Assembly (NCBI RefSeq): GCF_001672895.1
Contig: NZ_LZKP01000146.1
Location: forward strand, 1 to 39,541
Origin: Mycobacterium sp. E740
GTDB taxonomy: Bacteria; Actinomycetota; Actinomycetes; Mycobacteriales; Mycobacteriaceae
Direction: 5' to 3'
DNA length: 39,541 bases
Part shown: piece after piece, positions 25,386 to 33,601 of the stretch
Numbering within the stretch: position 1 is the stretch's first letter
Layout of the letters: the number at the start of each line of letters is the position of its first letter
Made by a program: the position numbers and the translations under genes
The notes under the pieces: model-generated
Databases searched by the model: none
The model's input: the letters and a program-made list of their open reading frames with translations, nothing else
What the model was told of the DNA's origin: nothing

Positions 25386-26447
25386 ATGTACGGACGCCTG
25401 GCCGACCCGGACTGCACCCTCGGCACCGACCCCCGCTCAGATCCGCGAATGGTCAAGGCGTTCGCGCCGTTCGGGCTTGACGGACGAATGCCCGCCGCGC
25501 CCCTGACCGTCGACTCGCCGCTCGAGGAACGCATCGCGTTCGCCACGTTCAGCGAAGACGGGAGGGGCGCCATATTCGACGCACTGTGCCAGGATCTTCC
25601 GGTCGCGTCGGGCGTCACCACCGCCACGACGACGATCGCCGGCCCCGACGGCAACGACATCACACTGTTCATCAGCCGCCCCGACAGCACACCCGAAGCA
25701 ACCCGGCTGCCCGCCGTCGTCCACCTGCACGGCGGCGGGATGGCGCTCGGCAGCGCGGCCGACGACGGCTACGTCAAGATCCGCGAATACCTCGCCGCCA
25801 CAGGGCTTGTCGTGGTCGGAGTGGAGTTCCGCAACTCAGGCGGCAAGCTCGGCCCCCATCCGTTCCCGGCCGGCCTCGACGATTGCGCCGCCGCGGTCCG
25901 GTGGGTGGCGGCCAACCGAGCCGAACTCGGCGTATCGCATCTGGTCGTATCCGGTGAATCCGGCGGTGGCAACCTCACGCTCACGGTCGCGCACAAGGCC
26001 AAACGCGAAGGCTGGCTGCACGAGATCGCCGGCTTGTACGCGCAGTGTCCGTTCATCTCGAACCGCTGGCTCGACCAGTGTGACGACTTACCGTCACTGG
26101 AAGAGAACGACGAGTACTTCGTCAGCCGCCATCAGCTCGCGCTGCTCGGATCGATCTACAACCCCGACGGTTCGCACGCCGGCGACGCGACCTGCTGGGC
26201 AGCCGCCGCTACCGACGACGAACTGAAGGACCTTCCGCCACATGTGGTCTCGGTCAACGAGTTGGATCCGTTGCGCGATGAAGGTCTGGTCTACTACCGC
26301 CGCCTGGTGCGGGCCGGAGTTCCCGCGGTCGGTCGCGTGGTGGCGGGTACCTGCCACGGCGGCGACCTGTTGCTCGGCGGTCACATGCCCGAGGTGTTCG
26401 AGGCGTCCATCCGGGACGTCAGTGGGTTCGCGAAATCGCTCGGCTAA
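25386..26447 (+). CDS. Alpha/beta hydrolase of the hormone-sensitive-lipase group
   Basis: A 353-residue esterase/lipase. HGGG at 115-118 is the oxyanion motif; Ser192 in SGESGGGN is the nucleophile; Asp294 in NELDPLRDEG and His324 in TCHGGD complete the triad. The approximately 80-residue N-terminal region would form the cap. Members hydrolyse short acyl esters; the physiological substrate is unknown. The ATG at 25386 has TACCGT seven bases upstream. The stop shares CTAA with the convergent small secreted protein. It is extra relative to the M. tuberculosis order. Confidence 0.9.
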   Translation: MYGRLADPDCTLGTDPRSDPRMVKAFAPFGLDGRMPAAPLTVDSPLEERIAFATFSEDGRGAIFDALCQDLPVASGVTTATTTIAGPDGNDITLFISRPDSTPEATRLPAVVHLHGGGMALGSAADDGYVKIREYLAATGLVVVGVEFRNSGGKLGPHPFPAGLDDCAAAVRWVAANRAELGVSHLVVSGESGGGNLTLTVAHKAKREGWLHEIAGLYAQCPFISNRWLDQCDDLPSLEENDEYFVSRHQLALLGSIYNPDGSHAGDATCWAAAATDDELKDLPPHVVSVNELDPLRDEGLVYYRRLVRAGVPAVGRVVAGTCHGGDLLLGGHMPEVFEASIRDVSGFAKSLG

Positions 26448-26680
26448 CCGATGCCCTGTGGGCTGCCGGTCCCCGTATTGCTCTTGACGACGGGAATGCT
26501 CAGGTCGAACCGGGAATGCGGCGACGGCGCTTGGCTACCGCGCCACGGCGTGCACACACCGACGAAGGGCACGTCTCTGCATGGTCCCTGCGGCCTGGCG
26601 GGCGCGGTGGCTGCGGTGCCCAAAGCGGCTGCGGCAACGATCATCGCGGCGATCAGGTATCGAATTGTCAGACCGAGCAC
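26444..26680 (-). CDS. Small secreted protein
   Basis: A 78-residue protein with a signal peptide (LTIRYLIAAMIVAAAALG, then an Ala-rich cleavage region near ATAPARP) and a short mature part of about 45 residues with two cysteines in GPCRDVPFVGVCTPWRG. The GTG at 26680 was chosen because AAGGAG lies six bases upstream; the in-frame ATG at 26704 lacks this. Two cysteines could form one disulfide outside the cell. It does not match the DUF732-type Rv0559c. The function is unknown. Confidence 0.7.
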   Translation of the reverse strand: MLGLTIRYLIAAMIVAAAALGTAATAPARPQGPCRDVPFVGVCTPWRGSQAPSPHSRFDLSIPVVKSNTGTGSPQGIG

Positions 26681-26788
26681 CGAGGACTCCTTCCGCCGAT
26701 GCACACGTGAACGCCTGTGTGCTCCAGAGTAATCCCCGCTCTGGTTGGTGAACAGCTCCGCTAGCGGGCCTTATTAGTTACCGCAGCT

Positions 26789-27229
26789 CTACAGGGCCCG
26801 TCCGACGCGGGCGTCCCAGATCCGTTGCGTCTGTGGTCCGACATCCGGACTGTGCGTCTGCTGGAAGTTGCGCCCGCCTCGTGCGAACGTCGCGAGAACC
26901 GCTGGGGGAGTGTCGGATTCGAGCACCGGCTCGGTCAGCCAGCGGCACGGTCGCACGTGCACCAGGTCGACGGCGATCGCGGCGGCCGAGTCGTCACGCT
27001 GATACGGACCGTCGATGCGGCCCAACCAGAACAGCCCGTCCGCGTCGCGGGTCCAGACAAAGGATCCGTCGGGAACATCGGCGAACCGCTCGATTCGCCG
27101 AGCCAGCCGCTCGCCGAACCCGGCGTCACCGAAACCGACGAGCCCCGACGACAAAGCGCGGTCGAGCGCGGCCTGCGGATCGACGTCGTCGCTCCGCGAC
27201 CGCATCGGAGCGCGGTAGACGTGAGCCAC
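26789..27229 (-). CDS. Conserved hypothetical protein, possible PUA-like fold
   Basis: A 146-residue protein I do not recognise by name. The middle, SFVWTRDADGLFWLGRIDGPY then VDLVHVRPCRWL, has the spacing of small beta-barrel domains found in EVE/PUA-like and McrB-type proteins, where a strand pair is followed by a V-R-P-W motif. The evidence is weak. The start at 27229 is the first ATG; it lies 20 bases from the divergent membrane-protein gene. Confidence 0.65.
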   Translation of the reverse strand: MAHVYRAPMRSRSDDVDPQAALDRALSSGLVGFGDAGFGERLARRIERFADVPDGSFVWTRDADGLFWLGRIDGPYQRDDSAAAIAVDLVHVRPCRWLTEPVLESDTPPAVLATFARGGRNFQQTHSPDVGPQTQRIWDARVGRAL

Positions 27230-27249
27230 CCGCGTTATTCTGCCTCCAA

Positions 27250-27480
27250 ATGGAGACGTTCAAGCGCTACCTGATGTTTCAGGGCATGATGTTCGTCTTC
27301 GGCATCGTCGGGCCGATCTTCCTGGTCATGTACTTCGCCACCCAGCCCGATCCGACCGTGCGGTGGGCGTACTGGATCGGCCTGTTCATCACCGCCGCCG
27401 ACGTGCTCATCGCGCTGGGCCTGACGGCGTCCACCACGCCTAAGAACACGCCCAAGAGCACGCGCAACAACGACGACTAA
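27250..27480 (+). CDS. Small two-helix membrane protein
   Basis: A 76-residue protein with two membrane segments, about residues 8-30 and 38-60, and a polar C-terminal tail rich in Thr, Lys and Asn (STTPKNTPKSTRNNDD). The ATG at 27250 starts just before the first helix; a longer frame upstream only overlaps the opposite gene. It converges on menJ and shares the CTAA stop with it. The function is unknown. Confidence 0.75.
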   Translation: METFKRYLMFQGMMFVFGIVGPIFLVMYFATQPDPTVRWAYWIGLFITAADVLIALGLTASTTPKNTPKSTRNNDD

Positions 27481-28691
27481 CTGAACGGCGCGCGGGCGTC
27501 GATTCGCCGCGACAGCCGACCGGCGCCGCGCCACACCCGTGCCGTCCAGTCTTCGTCCTCGTCGGTGACGAAGTTGCCCATCACCCGGACAGCGATCCGC
27601 ATCAGGAACTCCGAGCGCATCGCCAGCGGCCCCGTCGACGGCAGGAACCGTGGGAACGTCAACAGCAGTGCCAGCCGTCGAGCCACGGAGAACCCCCGCG
27701 CGTAATGTGCCGACAGCACCGCCGGCCAGGCCGCGGTCAGGTCACCGGTGCCCAGCAGTTCGGCCGCCAGCCGGCCGGTCTCGAGCCCGTAGTCGATTCC
27801 CTCGCCGTTCAGCGGGTTGACGCAGGCGGCGGCGTCGCCGATCAGCATCCAGTTCGGGCCGGCGACACCGGAGACGGCCCCGCCCATCGGCAGCAGCGCC
27901 GACAGCCCCGCGCGCGGTTCCCCCTCGAACCCCCACTCCTCGCGACGCAGCCCGGTGTAGTACGACATCAGCGGCCGCAGCGCCGCATCGGCGGGCCGCC
28001 GCGACGTGGCGAGCGCCCCCACGCCGATGTTCACCTCGCCATTGCCGAGCGGGAAGATCCAGCCGTAGCCGGGCAGCACCTTGCCTTCCGGCGAGCGCAG
28101 TTCCAGGTGCGACGTGATCCACGGCTCGCTCGCCCGCGGCGTGGCGATGTACCCGCGGACGGCCACACCGTAGACCGTCTCCTGATGCCAGGTGCGGCCC
28201 AGCACACGCCCCAGCGTCGAGCGCGCGCCGTCGGCCACGATCAGCTCGCCACACCCGATCTCGGCACCCGAGTCGAGCACCACCGACCGCACTCGGCCAT
28301 TCGAATCATGATGGACATCAACGGCTTTCGCGCCCAGAACCATCTTCGCGCCTTCGTCGGCGGCCACCATTCGGATGCGGTCGTCGAGTTCGGTCCGCGG
28401 CACCGCGCTCGACGTCGCGGGAAAGGACGGACCCGGCCACTCGACTTCGACGGCGGCGCCGAAGCCGGACATCCGCAGGCCGCGGTGCCGCACCCGGCCG
28501 GCCAGCCACGGCCCCAGGCCGAGCCGCTGCATCTCCAGCACCGCGCGCGGAGTCAGCCCGTCGCCGCAGGCTTTATCGCGCGGAAACTGCGCGGAGTCGA
28601 CGACCAGCACGTCGCGCCCCGCGCGGCAGGCCCAGGCGGCCGCAGCCGAACCGGCGGGTCCGGCGCCGACGACGACCACGTCCGCTCGCAT
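27477..28691 (-). CDS. menJ: Menaquinone side-chain reductase MenJ
   Basis: A 404-residue FAD-dependent geranylgeranyl-reductase-family enzyme, orthologue of Rv0561c, which saturates one isoprene unit of menaquinone. The N-terminal VVVVGAGPAGSAAAAWA binds the ADP of FAD; DKACGDGLTPRAV and YGWIFPLGNGEVNIGVG follow; LIGDAAACVNPLNGEGIDYGLE (in parts) is the second FAD motif. The ATG at 28691 is used because GGGAG lies eight bases upstream; the ATG at 28697 is only two bases from it. It is divergent from grcC1 with a 27-base gap. Confidence 0.93.
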   Translation of the reverse strand: MRADVVVVGAGPAGSAAAAWACRAGRDVLVVDSAQFPRDKACGDGLTPRAVLEMQRLGLGPWLAGRVRHRGLRMSGFGAAVEVEWPGPSFPATSSAVPRTELDDRIRMVAADEGAKMVLGAKAVDVHHDSNGRVRSVVLDSGAEIGCGELIVADGARSTLGRVLGRTWHQETVYGVAVRGYIATPRASEPWITSHLELRSPEGKVLPGYGWIFPLGNGEVNIGVGALATSRRPADAALRPLMSYYTGLRREEWGFEGEPRAGLSALLPMGGAVSGVAGPNWMLIGDAAACVNPLNGEGIDYGLETGRLAAELLGTGDLTAAWPAVLSAHYARGFSVARRLALLLTFPRFLPSTGPLAMRSEFLMRIAVRVMGNFVTDEDEDWTARVWRGAGRLSRRIDARAPFS

Positions 28692-28706
28692 GTCCATGGC
28701 TCCCAG

Positions 28707-28712
28707 TATGTT
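28707..28712 (+). promoter_or_regulatory. -10 element of a leaderless grcC1 promoter
   Basis: TATGTT ends six bases before the GTG start of grcC1, so transcription should begin at the start codon itself. The rest of this promoter would overlap the beginning of menJ on the other strand. It is the clearest case of the TAnnnT-N6-7 pattern in the window. Confidence 0.55.
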
Positions 28713-28718
28713 GGCAGG

Positions 28719-29726
28719 GTGAGGACACCAGCGACCGTGGTGGCGGGGGTCGACTTCGGAGACGCGGCCTTTGCGCATGACGTCCGCGACGGCGTGGCCC
28801 GCATCGAGGACTTGATGGCCACTGAGCTGGGCAAAGCCGATGAGCTGATGGCCGAGGCGGTCCAGCACCTGTTCCAGGCCGGAGGCAAACGGTTCCGGCC
28901 GCTGTTCACGGTGCTGTCGGCGCGCCTCGGGCCGCAGCCCGACGCATGGCAGGTCACCGTCGCCGGAGCGGTCATCGAGCTGGTGCACCTGGCGACGCTG
29001 TACCACGACGACGTGATGGACGAGGCGCAGGTCCGCCGCGGGGCCGACAGCGCCAACGCGCGCTGGGGCAACAACATCGCGATCCTGGCGGGTGACTACC
29101 TGTTCGCCACCGCGTCGCGGCTCGTCAGCAGGCTGGGTCCCGAGGCGGTGCGCATCATCGCCGACACGTTCGCTCAGCTGGTGACGGGGCAGATGCGTGA
29201 GACCCGCGGCGCCGCCGACCACGCGGACTCCATCGAGCACTACCTCAAGGTCGTCTACGAGAAGACCGCGTGCCTGATCGCGGCGTCCGGGCGGTTCGGG
29301 GCGACGTTCTCGGGCGCCGACGAGGAGCAGATCGAGCGGCTCAGCCGGCTCGGCGGCATCGTCGGCACGGCGTTCCAGATCTCGGACGACATCATCGACA
29401 TCGACAGCGACCCGGACGAGTCCGGCAAGGTTCCGGGCACCGACCTGCGTGAAGGTGTGCACACGCTGCCCGTGCTGTACGCGCTGCGCGATACCGGGCC
29501 CGACGCCGACCGGTTGCGCGAGCTGCTGGCGGGCCCGGTGGACAACGACGACGACGTGGCCGAGGCGCTGCGGCTGCTGCGCGCCTCACCCGGGATGGCG
29601 AAGGCCAAGGAGACCGTCGCGCAGTACGCGGTGCAGGCCCGCGAGGAGCTCGCCGATCTGCCCGAGGGACCGGGCCGCAACGCCCTGGCGGCTCTGGTCG
29701 ACTACACGGTGAACCGGCACGGCTGA
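28719..29726 (+). CDS. grcC1: Polyprenyl diphosphate synthase GrcC1
   Basis: A 335-residue trans-prenyltransferase, the same length as Rv0562. The first Asp-rich motif is DDVMD at residues 97-101 and the second DDIID at 223-227; GGKRFRP (55-61) and Lys/Arg pairs complete the site. The residue five before the first motif is Ala92, small enough to allow long chains. It probably makes the prenyl tail joined to naphthoate in menaquinone, as its place beside menJ and menG suggests. The GTG at 28719 is in a leaderless context. Confidence 0.93.
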   Translation: MRTPATVVAGVDFGDAAFAHDVRDGVARIEDLMATELGKADELMAEAVQHLFQAGGKRFRPLFTVLSARLGPQPDAWQVTVAGAVIELVHLATLYHDDVMDEAQVRRGADSANARWGNNIAILAGDYLFATASRLVSRLGPEAVRIIADTFAQLVTGQMRETRGAADHADSIEHYLKVVYEKTACLIAASGRFGATFSGADEEQIERLSRLGGIVGTAFQISDDIIDIDSDPDESGKVPGTDLREGVHTLPVLYALRDTGPDADRLRELLAGPVDNDDDVAEALRLLRASPGMAKAKETVAQYAVQAREELADLPEGPGRNALAALVDYTVNRHG

Positions 29727-29795
29727 GCGGGCGGAACTCACAGAGTCAGGCGAAGCGTTGACTGAGCGGAGTCTGTTGGTCTGAAGGAGGAAGCG

Positions 29796-30677
29796 ATGAC
29801 CTGGCATCCGCACGCGAACACCGCCAAGACGTTCGCTCTGCTGGTGGGGTTCTCGGCGCTGATCGTGTTCATCGCGGCACTGTTCCGCAACACCGCGCTC
29901 ATCGGCCTGGCGGTGCTGTTCGCCGTCGGCATGAACGCCTACATGTACTTCAACAGCGACAAGATCTCGCTGCGGGCGATGCACGCGCAGCCGGTCACCG
30001 AGATGCAGGCGCCGGTGATGTACCGCATCGTGCGCGAGTTGGCGACCACCGCCCGCCAGCCGATGCCACGGCTGTACATCAGCGACACCGCCGCGCCGAA
30101 CGCGTTCGCGACGGGGCGCAACCCACGCAACGCCGCGGTCTGTTGCACGACGGGCATCCTGCAGATGCTCAACGAACGCGAGCTGCGCGCCGTGCTCGGC
30201 CACGAGCTCTCCCACGTCTACAACCGCGACATCCTGATCTCCAGCGTCGCCGGTGCGATGGCGGCGGTGATCACCGCGCTGGCCAACATCGCGTACTTCG
30301 CCACGCTGTTCGGCGGCAACCGCGAAGGCGGCGCGAATCCCTTTGCGATTCTGCTGGTTTCGCTGCTCGGCCCGATCGCGGCGACGGTGATCCGGCTGGC
30401 GGTGTCACGGTCACGGGAGTATCAGGCCGACCAGTCAGGCGCTGAGTTGACCGGCGATCCGCTCGCGTTGGCCAGCGCGCTGCGCAAGATCAGCGTCGGC
30501 GTCGAGCAGGCGCCGCTGCCGCCGGACCCCAAGCTGGCCGACCAGGCCCACCTGATGATCGCCAACCCGTTCCGGGCGGGCGAGCGTATCGGCAAGCTGT
30601 TCTCCACCCACCCGCCGATGCCGGATCGCATCGCCCGGCTCGAGGCGATGGCGGGTCGCGGCCCCGGCCACTACTAA
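29796..30677 (+). CDS. htpX: Membrane zinc metalloprotease HtpX
   Basis: A 293-residue M48-family protease that degrades misfolded membrane proteins. Two N-terminal membrane segments (about 14-30 and 34-52) are followed by the zinc site HELSH at 136-140 and Glu208 in [10 protein letters not shown], the third ligand. Further membrane helices lie at about 145-172 and 183-203. The ATG at 29796 has a strong AAGGAGG six bases upstream. The order menJ, grcC1, htpX matches M. tuberculosis. The stop shares CTAA with the next, convergent gene. Confidence 0.95.
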   Translation: MTWHPHANTAKTFALLVGFSALIVFIAALFRNTALIGLAVLFAVGMNAYMYFNSDKISLRAMHAQPVTEMQAPVMYRIVRELATTARQPMPRLYISDTAAPNAFATGRNPRNAAVCCTTGILQMLNERELRAVLGHELSHVYNRDILISSVAGAMAAVITALANIAYFATLFGGNREGGANPFAILLVSLLGPIAATVIRLAVSRSREYQADQSGAELTGDPLALASALRKISVGVEQAPLPPDPKLADQAHLMIANPFRAGERIGKLFSTHPPMPDRIARLEAMAGRGPGHY

Positions 30678-31150
30678 TCCGCGAGCCGCAGCTCGACCAT
30701 CGGCAACGCGGTGTTCTCTGTGCCGATCGATGTGCCGAGGGTGGATTCGAGTACGGGTTTCATCGCTTCCCATGCGCGGCGGTGCCGGCTGATGTAGCCG
30801 CGCAATGCGGCGTCGGCCTCGCTGGTGCTCAGCAGCCGGGCCGTCGCGGGTGCGGAAACCTTGGTGCCGACAGACACGCGGACGTTCGGATTCGCCTTGA
30901 CGTTGCGGTACCACTGCGCCCGCGTCCCGAAGCCTGAGGCCACCACGTAGGTGTCGGGCTCTGGATGGTCGAGCACTTCGAGGACCACGTAGCGGCGAAG
31001 ACCTGAACGTCGGCCGATGTGCTCGAGCTGCACGAAGCGCGAACCCAGCAGGAAACCGAGTCGCGCCCGGTACAGCAGGATCGGAGCACGCATCAGCGGG
31101 CGCGACCTCAGCACGGCGGTGCCCGCTTTGACCAACGACAACCGGGGCAT
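30674..31150 (-). CDS. Deazaflavin-type nitroreductase family protein (copy 4)
   Basis: A 158-residue Ddn-like protein: [41 protein letters not shown] and [17 protein letters not shown]. The glycine-containing loop and the WYRNVKANP strand are typical of the group. The ATG at 31150 has GGAGG seven bases upstream. It lies between htpX and a secreted protein, a position I do not recall in M. tuberculosis. Cofactor and substrate are unknown. Confidence 0.83.
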   Translation of the reverse strand: MPRLSLVKAGTAVLRSRPLMRAPILLYRARLGFLLGSRFVQLEHIGRRSGLRRYVVLEVLDHPEPDTYVVASGFGTRAQWYRNVKANPNVRVSVGTKVSAPATARLLSTSEADAALRGYISRHRRAWEAMKPVLESTLGTSIGTENTALPMVELRLAD

Positions 31151-31243
31151 CGACCAACCTCCTGTCCGCAGCGGTAACGCGCGAGAGCAGCTCGGCGATG
31201 TGCTCACCATGCGAGCCGCCAACAGAAACCCTAGGGTGTGACC

Positions 31244-31774
31244 GTGCTGAAGAAATCCCTGCTCGGCCTCGCGGGCGCAGCGGTCCTGCTTGCTGCGCCG
31301 GGTGTCGCCACGGCGCAGCCGTCGGAACCACCGCCGACGCCGCCGGCACCGAACGTCAACGCGCTCGCGCCGGTGAAGCTGTCTGAGTACGCGGTGATGG
31401 ACGGCACCTGGTACGCGTTCAAGACGCCGGACGGTCTGACGTGCGTCCTGCAACGCAATGGCGGCTATGGCTGCAGCGGTGCAATCCCGGCCGCGCCGGG
31501 CGGCGCGAACTTCGTCAGCGGCGGGCCGGGCACGCCAGGGTTCTCTTCGACGACGGCCGACGCGTTCGCCGCTGTGGGTGCGGCCAAGCCGCTGCCGGCA
31601 GGCTCGCGGATCAGTTTCCAGACCGTCAGCTGCGGCAGCGAAGGCGGCGTGACGACGTGCTCGGACAGCCGCAACCAGTCGGGCTTCGTGTTGAGCCCCG
31701 CGGGCAGCTACATCATCAACAACGGCAAGGATCCACTGCTCGATCGTCCCAAGCCCAACCCGTACATCAACTGA
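31244..31774 (+). CDS. Secreted protein with four cysteines
   Basis: A 176-residue exported protein. The signal peptide KKSLLGLAGAAVLLAAPGVATAQ is seen in parts and ends near ATAQP. A Pro-rich linker (PPPTPPAPN) precedes a domain with Cys in LTCVLQ, GCSG, SCGS and TTCSD, probably two disulfides. The GTG at 31244 is preferred over 31238 because TAGGGT ends six bases before it, the leaderless spacing. Similar secreted proteins are common in mycobacteria; the function is unknown. Confidence 0.8.
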   Translation: MLKKSLLGLAGAAVLLAAPGVATAQPSEPPPTPPAPNVNALAPVKLSEYAVMDGTWYAFKTPDGLTCVLQRNGGYGCSGAIPAAPGGANFVSGGPGTPGFSSTTADAFAAVGAAKPLPAGSRISFQTVSCGSEGGVTTCSDSRNQSGFVLSPAGSYIINNGKDPLLDRPKPNPYIN

Positions 31775-31789
31775 CTTGGCGGCAGCGAA

Positions 31790-32815
31790 CTAGAAGCCGG
31801 CGCCGTACACCTCGTGGCCGGGCTTCTCGACCATCAGGCCGCGGTAAGCGTCTTCGACGGTAGCGCCGTGATTGACGACGGCGTCGACCTCGCGTGCGAT
31901 CGGCATCGAAATCCCGTACTGGTCGGCGAATTCCATGATCACGCTCGCCGCCTTGACACCCTCGGCTACCTGGTTCATCGACGCGATGATCTCGTCGATC
32001 GGCTTACCCGCCCCCAACTGCTCGCCGACGTGGCGGTTGCGGCTGCGCTGGCTGGTGCATGTGACGATCAGGTCGCCGATGCCCGCGAGGCCCGCGAACG
32101 TGTCGCGGTGCCCGCCGCTCGCTTCGCCGAGCTTCGACATCTCGCGGATGGCGCGGGCCATCACCATCGCGCGGGTGTTCTCGCCGATGCCCAGCGAATA
32201 CCCCATGCCGACCGCGATCGCGTAGACGTTCTTCAGCGCACCGGCCATCTCCACGCCGACCACGTCGTCGGAGGTGTAGGTGCGAAAACGCTTGGTGCGG
32301 AACAGGTCTGCGAGGTTCGCGGCGAGATGCTGATCGGGCATCGCGAGCACCGCTGCGGCGGCGTACCCCTCGGCCACCTCACGTGCGATGTTCGGCCCGG
32401 CCAGGATTCCGGCGGGATGCCCGGGCAGCACCTCGTCGACGACCTGGCTCATCCGGTAGTTGGTGCCCTGCTCGAGGCCCTTGACCAACGACACGACCGG
32501 CACCCACGGCCGCAGCTCCTTGGCCAGTTCGGTGAGCACCTTGCGGAAGCCGTGCGACGGCACACCCATCACGATGACGTCGGCGCGCTGGGCCGCTTCC
32601 GAGAAATCCGTCGTGGCCTTCAGGCCGTCGGGCAACTCGACCTCGTCGCCGAGATACTTCGAGTTGCGGTGGTTCTCGTTGATGTCCTTGGCGGTGTCCT
32701 CCGAGCGCACCCACTGCAGCGTCGGTCCGCGGCGGGCGCAGATGGACGCCACGGTGGTACCCCAGGAGCCGCCCCCGAGGACGACGACGTTCGGATCGCG
32801 TTGCGCAGGTGCCAT
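31790..32815 (-). CDS. gpdA1: NAD(P)-dependent glycerol-3-phosphate dehydrogenase
   Basis: A 341-residue GpsA-type enzyme that reduces dihydroxyacetone phosphate to glycerol 3-phosphate for phospholipids. GGGSWGT at 14-20 binds the nucleotide; VSLVKGLEQGT holds a catalytic lysine; EMAGALKNVYAIAVGMGYSLGIG (in parts) and GLAGIGDLIVTCTS are family signatures. The position equals Rv0564c. The ATG at 32815 has TACGCT seven bases upstream, again the leaderless pattern. Confidence 0.95.
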   Translation of the reverse strand: MAPAQRDPNVVVLGGGSWGTTVASICARRGPTLQWVRSEDTAKDINENHRNSKYLGDEVELPDGLKATTDFSEAAQRADVIVMGVPSHGFRKVLTELAKELRPWVPVVSLVKGLEQGTNYRMSQVVDEVLPGHPAGILAGPNIAREVAEGYAAAAVLAMPDQHLAANLADLFRTKRFRTYTSDDVVGVEMAGALKNVYAIAVGMGYSLGIGENTRAMVMARAIREMSKLGEASGGHRDTFAGLAGIGDLIVTCTSQRSRNRHVGEQLGAGKPIDEIIASMNQVAEGVKAASVIMEFADQYGISMPIAREVDAVVNHGATVEDAYRGLMVEKPGHEVYGAGF

Positions 32816-32908
32816 GCCGATCAGCGTAGGGGTGTCGAGGCTGGCGAGAGGCGGGTTTGAAGCGTCCTCATTCCTGTTTCAGAGGCCGTACTTTCGCGGC
32901 CGCCGTGC

Positions 32909-33400
32909 TCAGCGGTAGTTGACGAACTGCAGCGCGACGTCGAGGTCGGCGCCCTTGAGAAGCGCGATCACCGCCTGCAGGTCGTCGCGCTTCTTCGAGC
33001 TGACGCGGATCTCGTCACCCTGGATCTGCGCTTTGACGCCTTTGGGTCCGTCGTCGCGGATCAGCTTGGTGATCTTCTTGGCCTGCTCGCTGGTGATGCC
33101 CTGCTTGATCTGGCCGCTGATCTTGTAGGTCTTGCCCGACGCCTGCGGGTCGCCGGCGTCGAACGCCTTCATCGAGATGTCGCGGCGGACCAGCTTCTCC
33201 TTGAACACGTCGACGGCGGCCTTGGCGCGCTCCTCGGTCGAGCTGGTGATGACGACGGTCTCCTCGCCCTGCCACTCGATGCCGGTGTCGGTTCCGCGGA
33301 AGTCGAAGCGGGTGGACAGCTCCTTGGCGGCCTGGTTCAGCGCGTTGTCGACCTCCTGGCGGTCGACCTTGCTCACGACATCGAACGATGAATCCGCCAT
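32909..33400 (-). CDS. YajQ-family nucleotide-binding protein, Rv0566c orthologue
   Basis: A 163-residue protein of the YajQ (DUF520) family, with two alternating alpha/beta domains. Family signatures are [21 protein letters not shown] (in parts), [21 protein letters not shown] and [23 protein letters not shown] text near the end. Relatives bind RNA or cyclic di-GMP. The ATG at 33400 has AAGGAGG ten bases upstream. It is the last core gene before tRNA-Tyr. Rv0565c, which lies between gpdA1 and this gene in M. tuberculosis, is absent. Confidence 0.93.
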   Translation of the reverse strand: MADSSFDVVSKVDRQEVDNALNQAAKELSTRFDFRGTDTGIEWQGEETVVITSSTEERAKAAVDVFKEKLVRRDISMKAFDAGDPQASGKTYKISGQIKQGITSEQAKKITKLIRDDGPKGVKAQIQGDEIRVSSKKRDDLQAVIALLKGADLDVALQFVNYR

Positions 33401-33518
33401 TGGAACCGGTCCTCCTTGCTGGTGTGCCGACGGTCTGGTGCCGTTTTCGTCTTAGGCCCATCCTCGTTGTACCCTGCAAGTCGCACCAAACCGGGTCACC
33501 CGGCCGGTGCAGCACCCA

Positions 33519-33601
33519 GGCAGGTTGCCCGAGCGGCCAATGGGAGCGGACTGTAAATCCGTCGGCTAACGCCTACACAGGTTCGAATCCTGTACCTGCC
33601 A
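33519..33601 (+). tRNA. tRNA-Tyr (GTA anticodon)
   Basis: A class II tRNA of 83 bases. The acceptor stem pairs GGCAGGT (33519-33525) with ACCTGCC (33594-33600), and the discriminator A is at 33601. The anticodon GTA is at 33553-33555 in loop CTGTAAA; a long variable arm (GGCTAACGCC) and the T-arm ACAGG-TTCGAAT-CCTGT follow. CCA is not encoded. The 3' half is the integration target of the adjacent element. Confidence 0.95.
33556..33601. other. Inferred attL in the 3' half of tRNA-Tyr
   Basis: The integrase gene lies directly beside the tRNA 3' end and its reading frame stops inside the tRNA (stop codon at 33573-33575). This is the usual arrangement for tyrosine integrases that recombine in a tRNA 3' end. 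The matching attR, which would repeat part of this sequence, is outside the window, so the core limits cannot be fixed. Confidence 0.55.

Noticed and set aside
24038..25690. 550-codon minus-strand frame opposite mgtA and menG
   Set aside because: Both plus-strand genes have family motifs; this is a shadow frame.
27705..28718. Plus-strand extension of grcC1 by 338 codons
   Set aside because: It is antisense to menJ and has no prenyltransferase homology; the family length of 335 residues fits the GTG at 28719.
27477..29462. Long minus-strand frame of 661 codons over menJ
   Set aside because: MenJ homology begins at 28691; the rest is antisense to grcC1, as is common in high-GC DNA.
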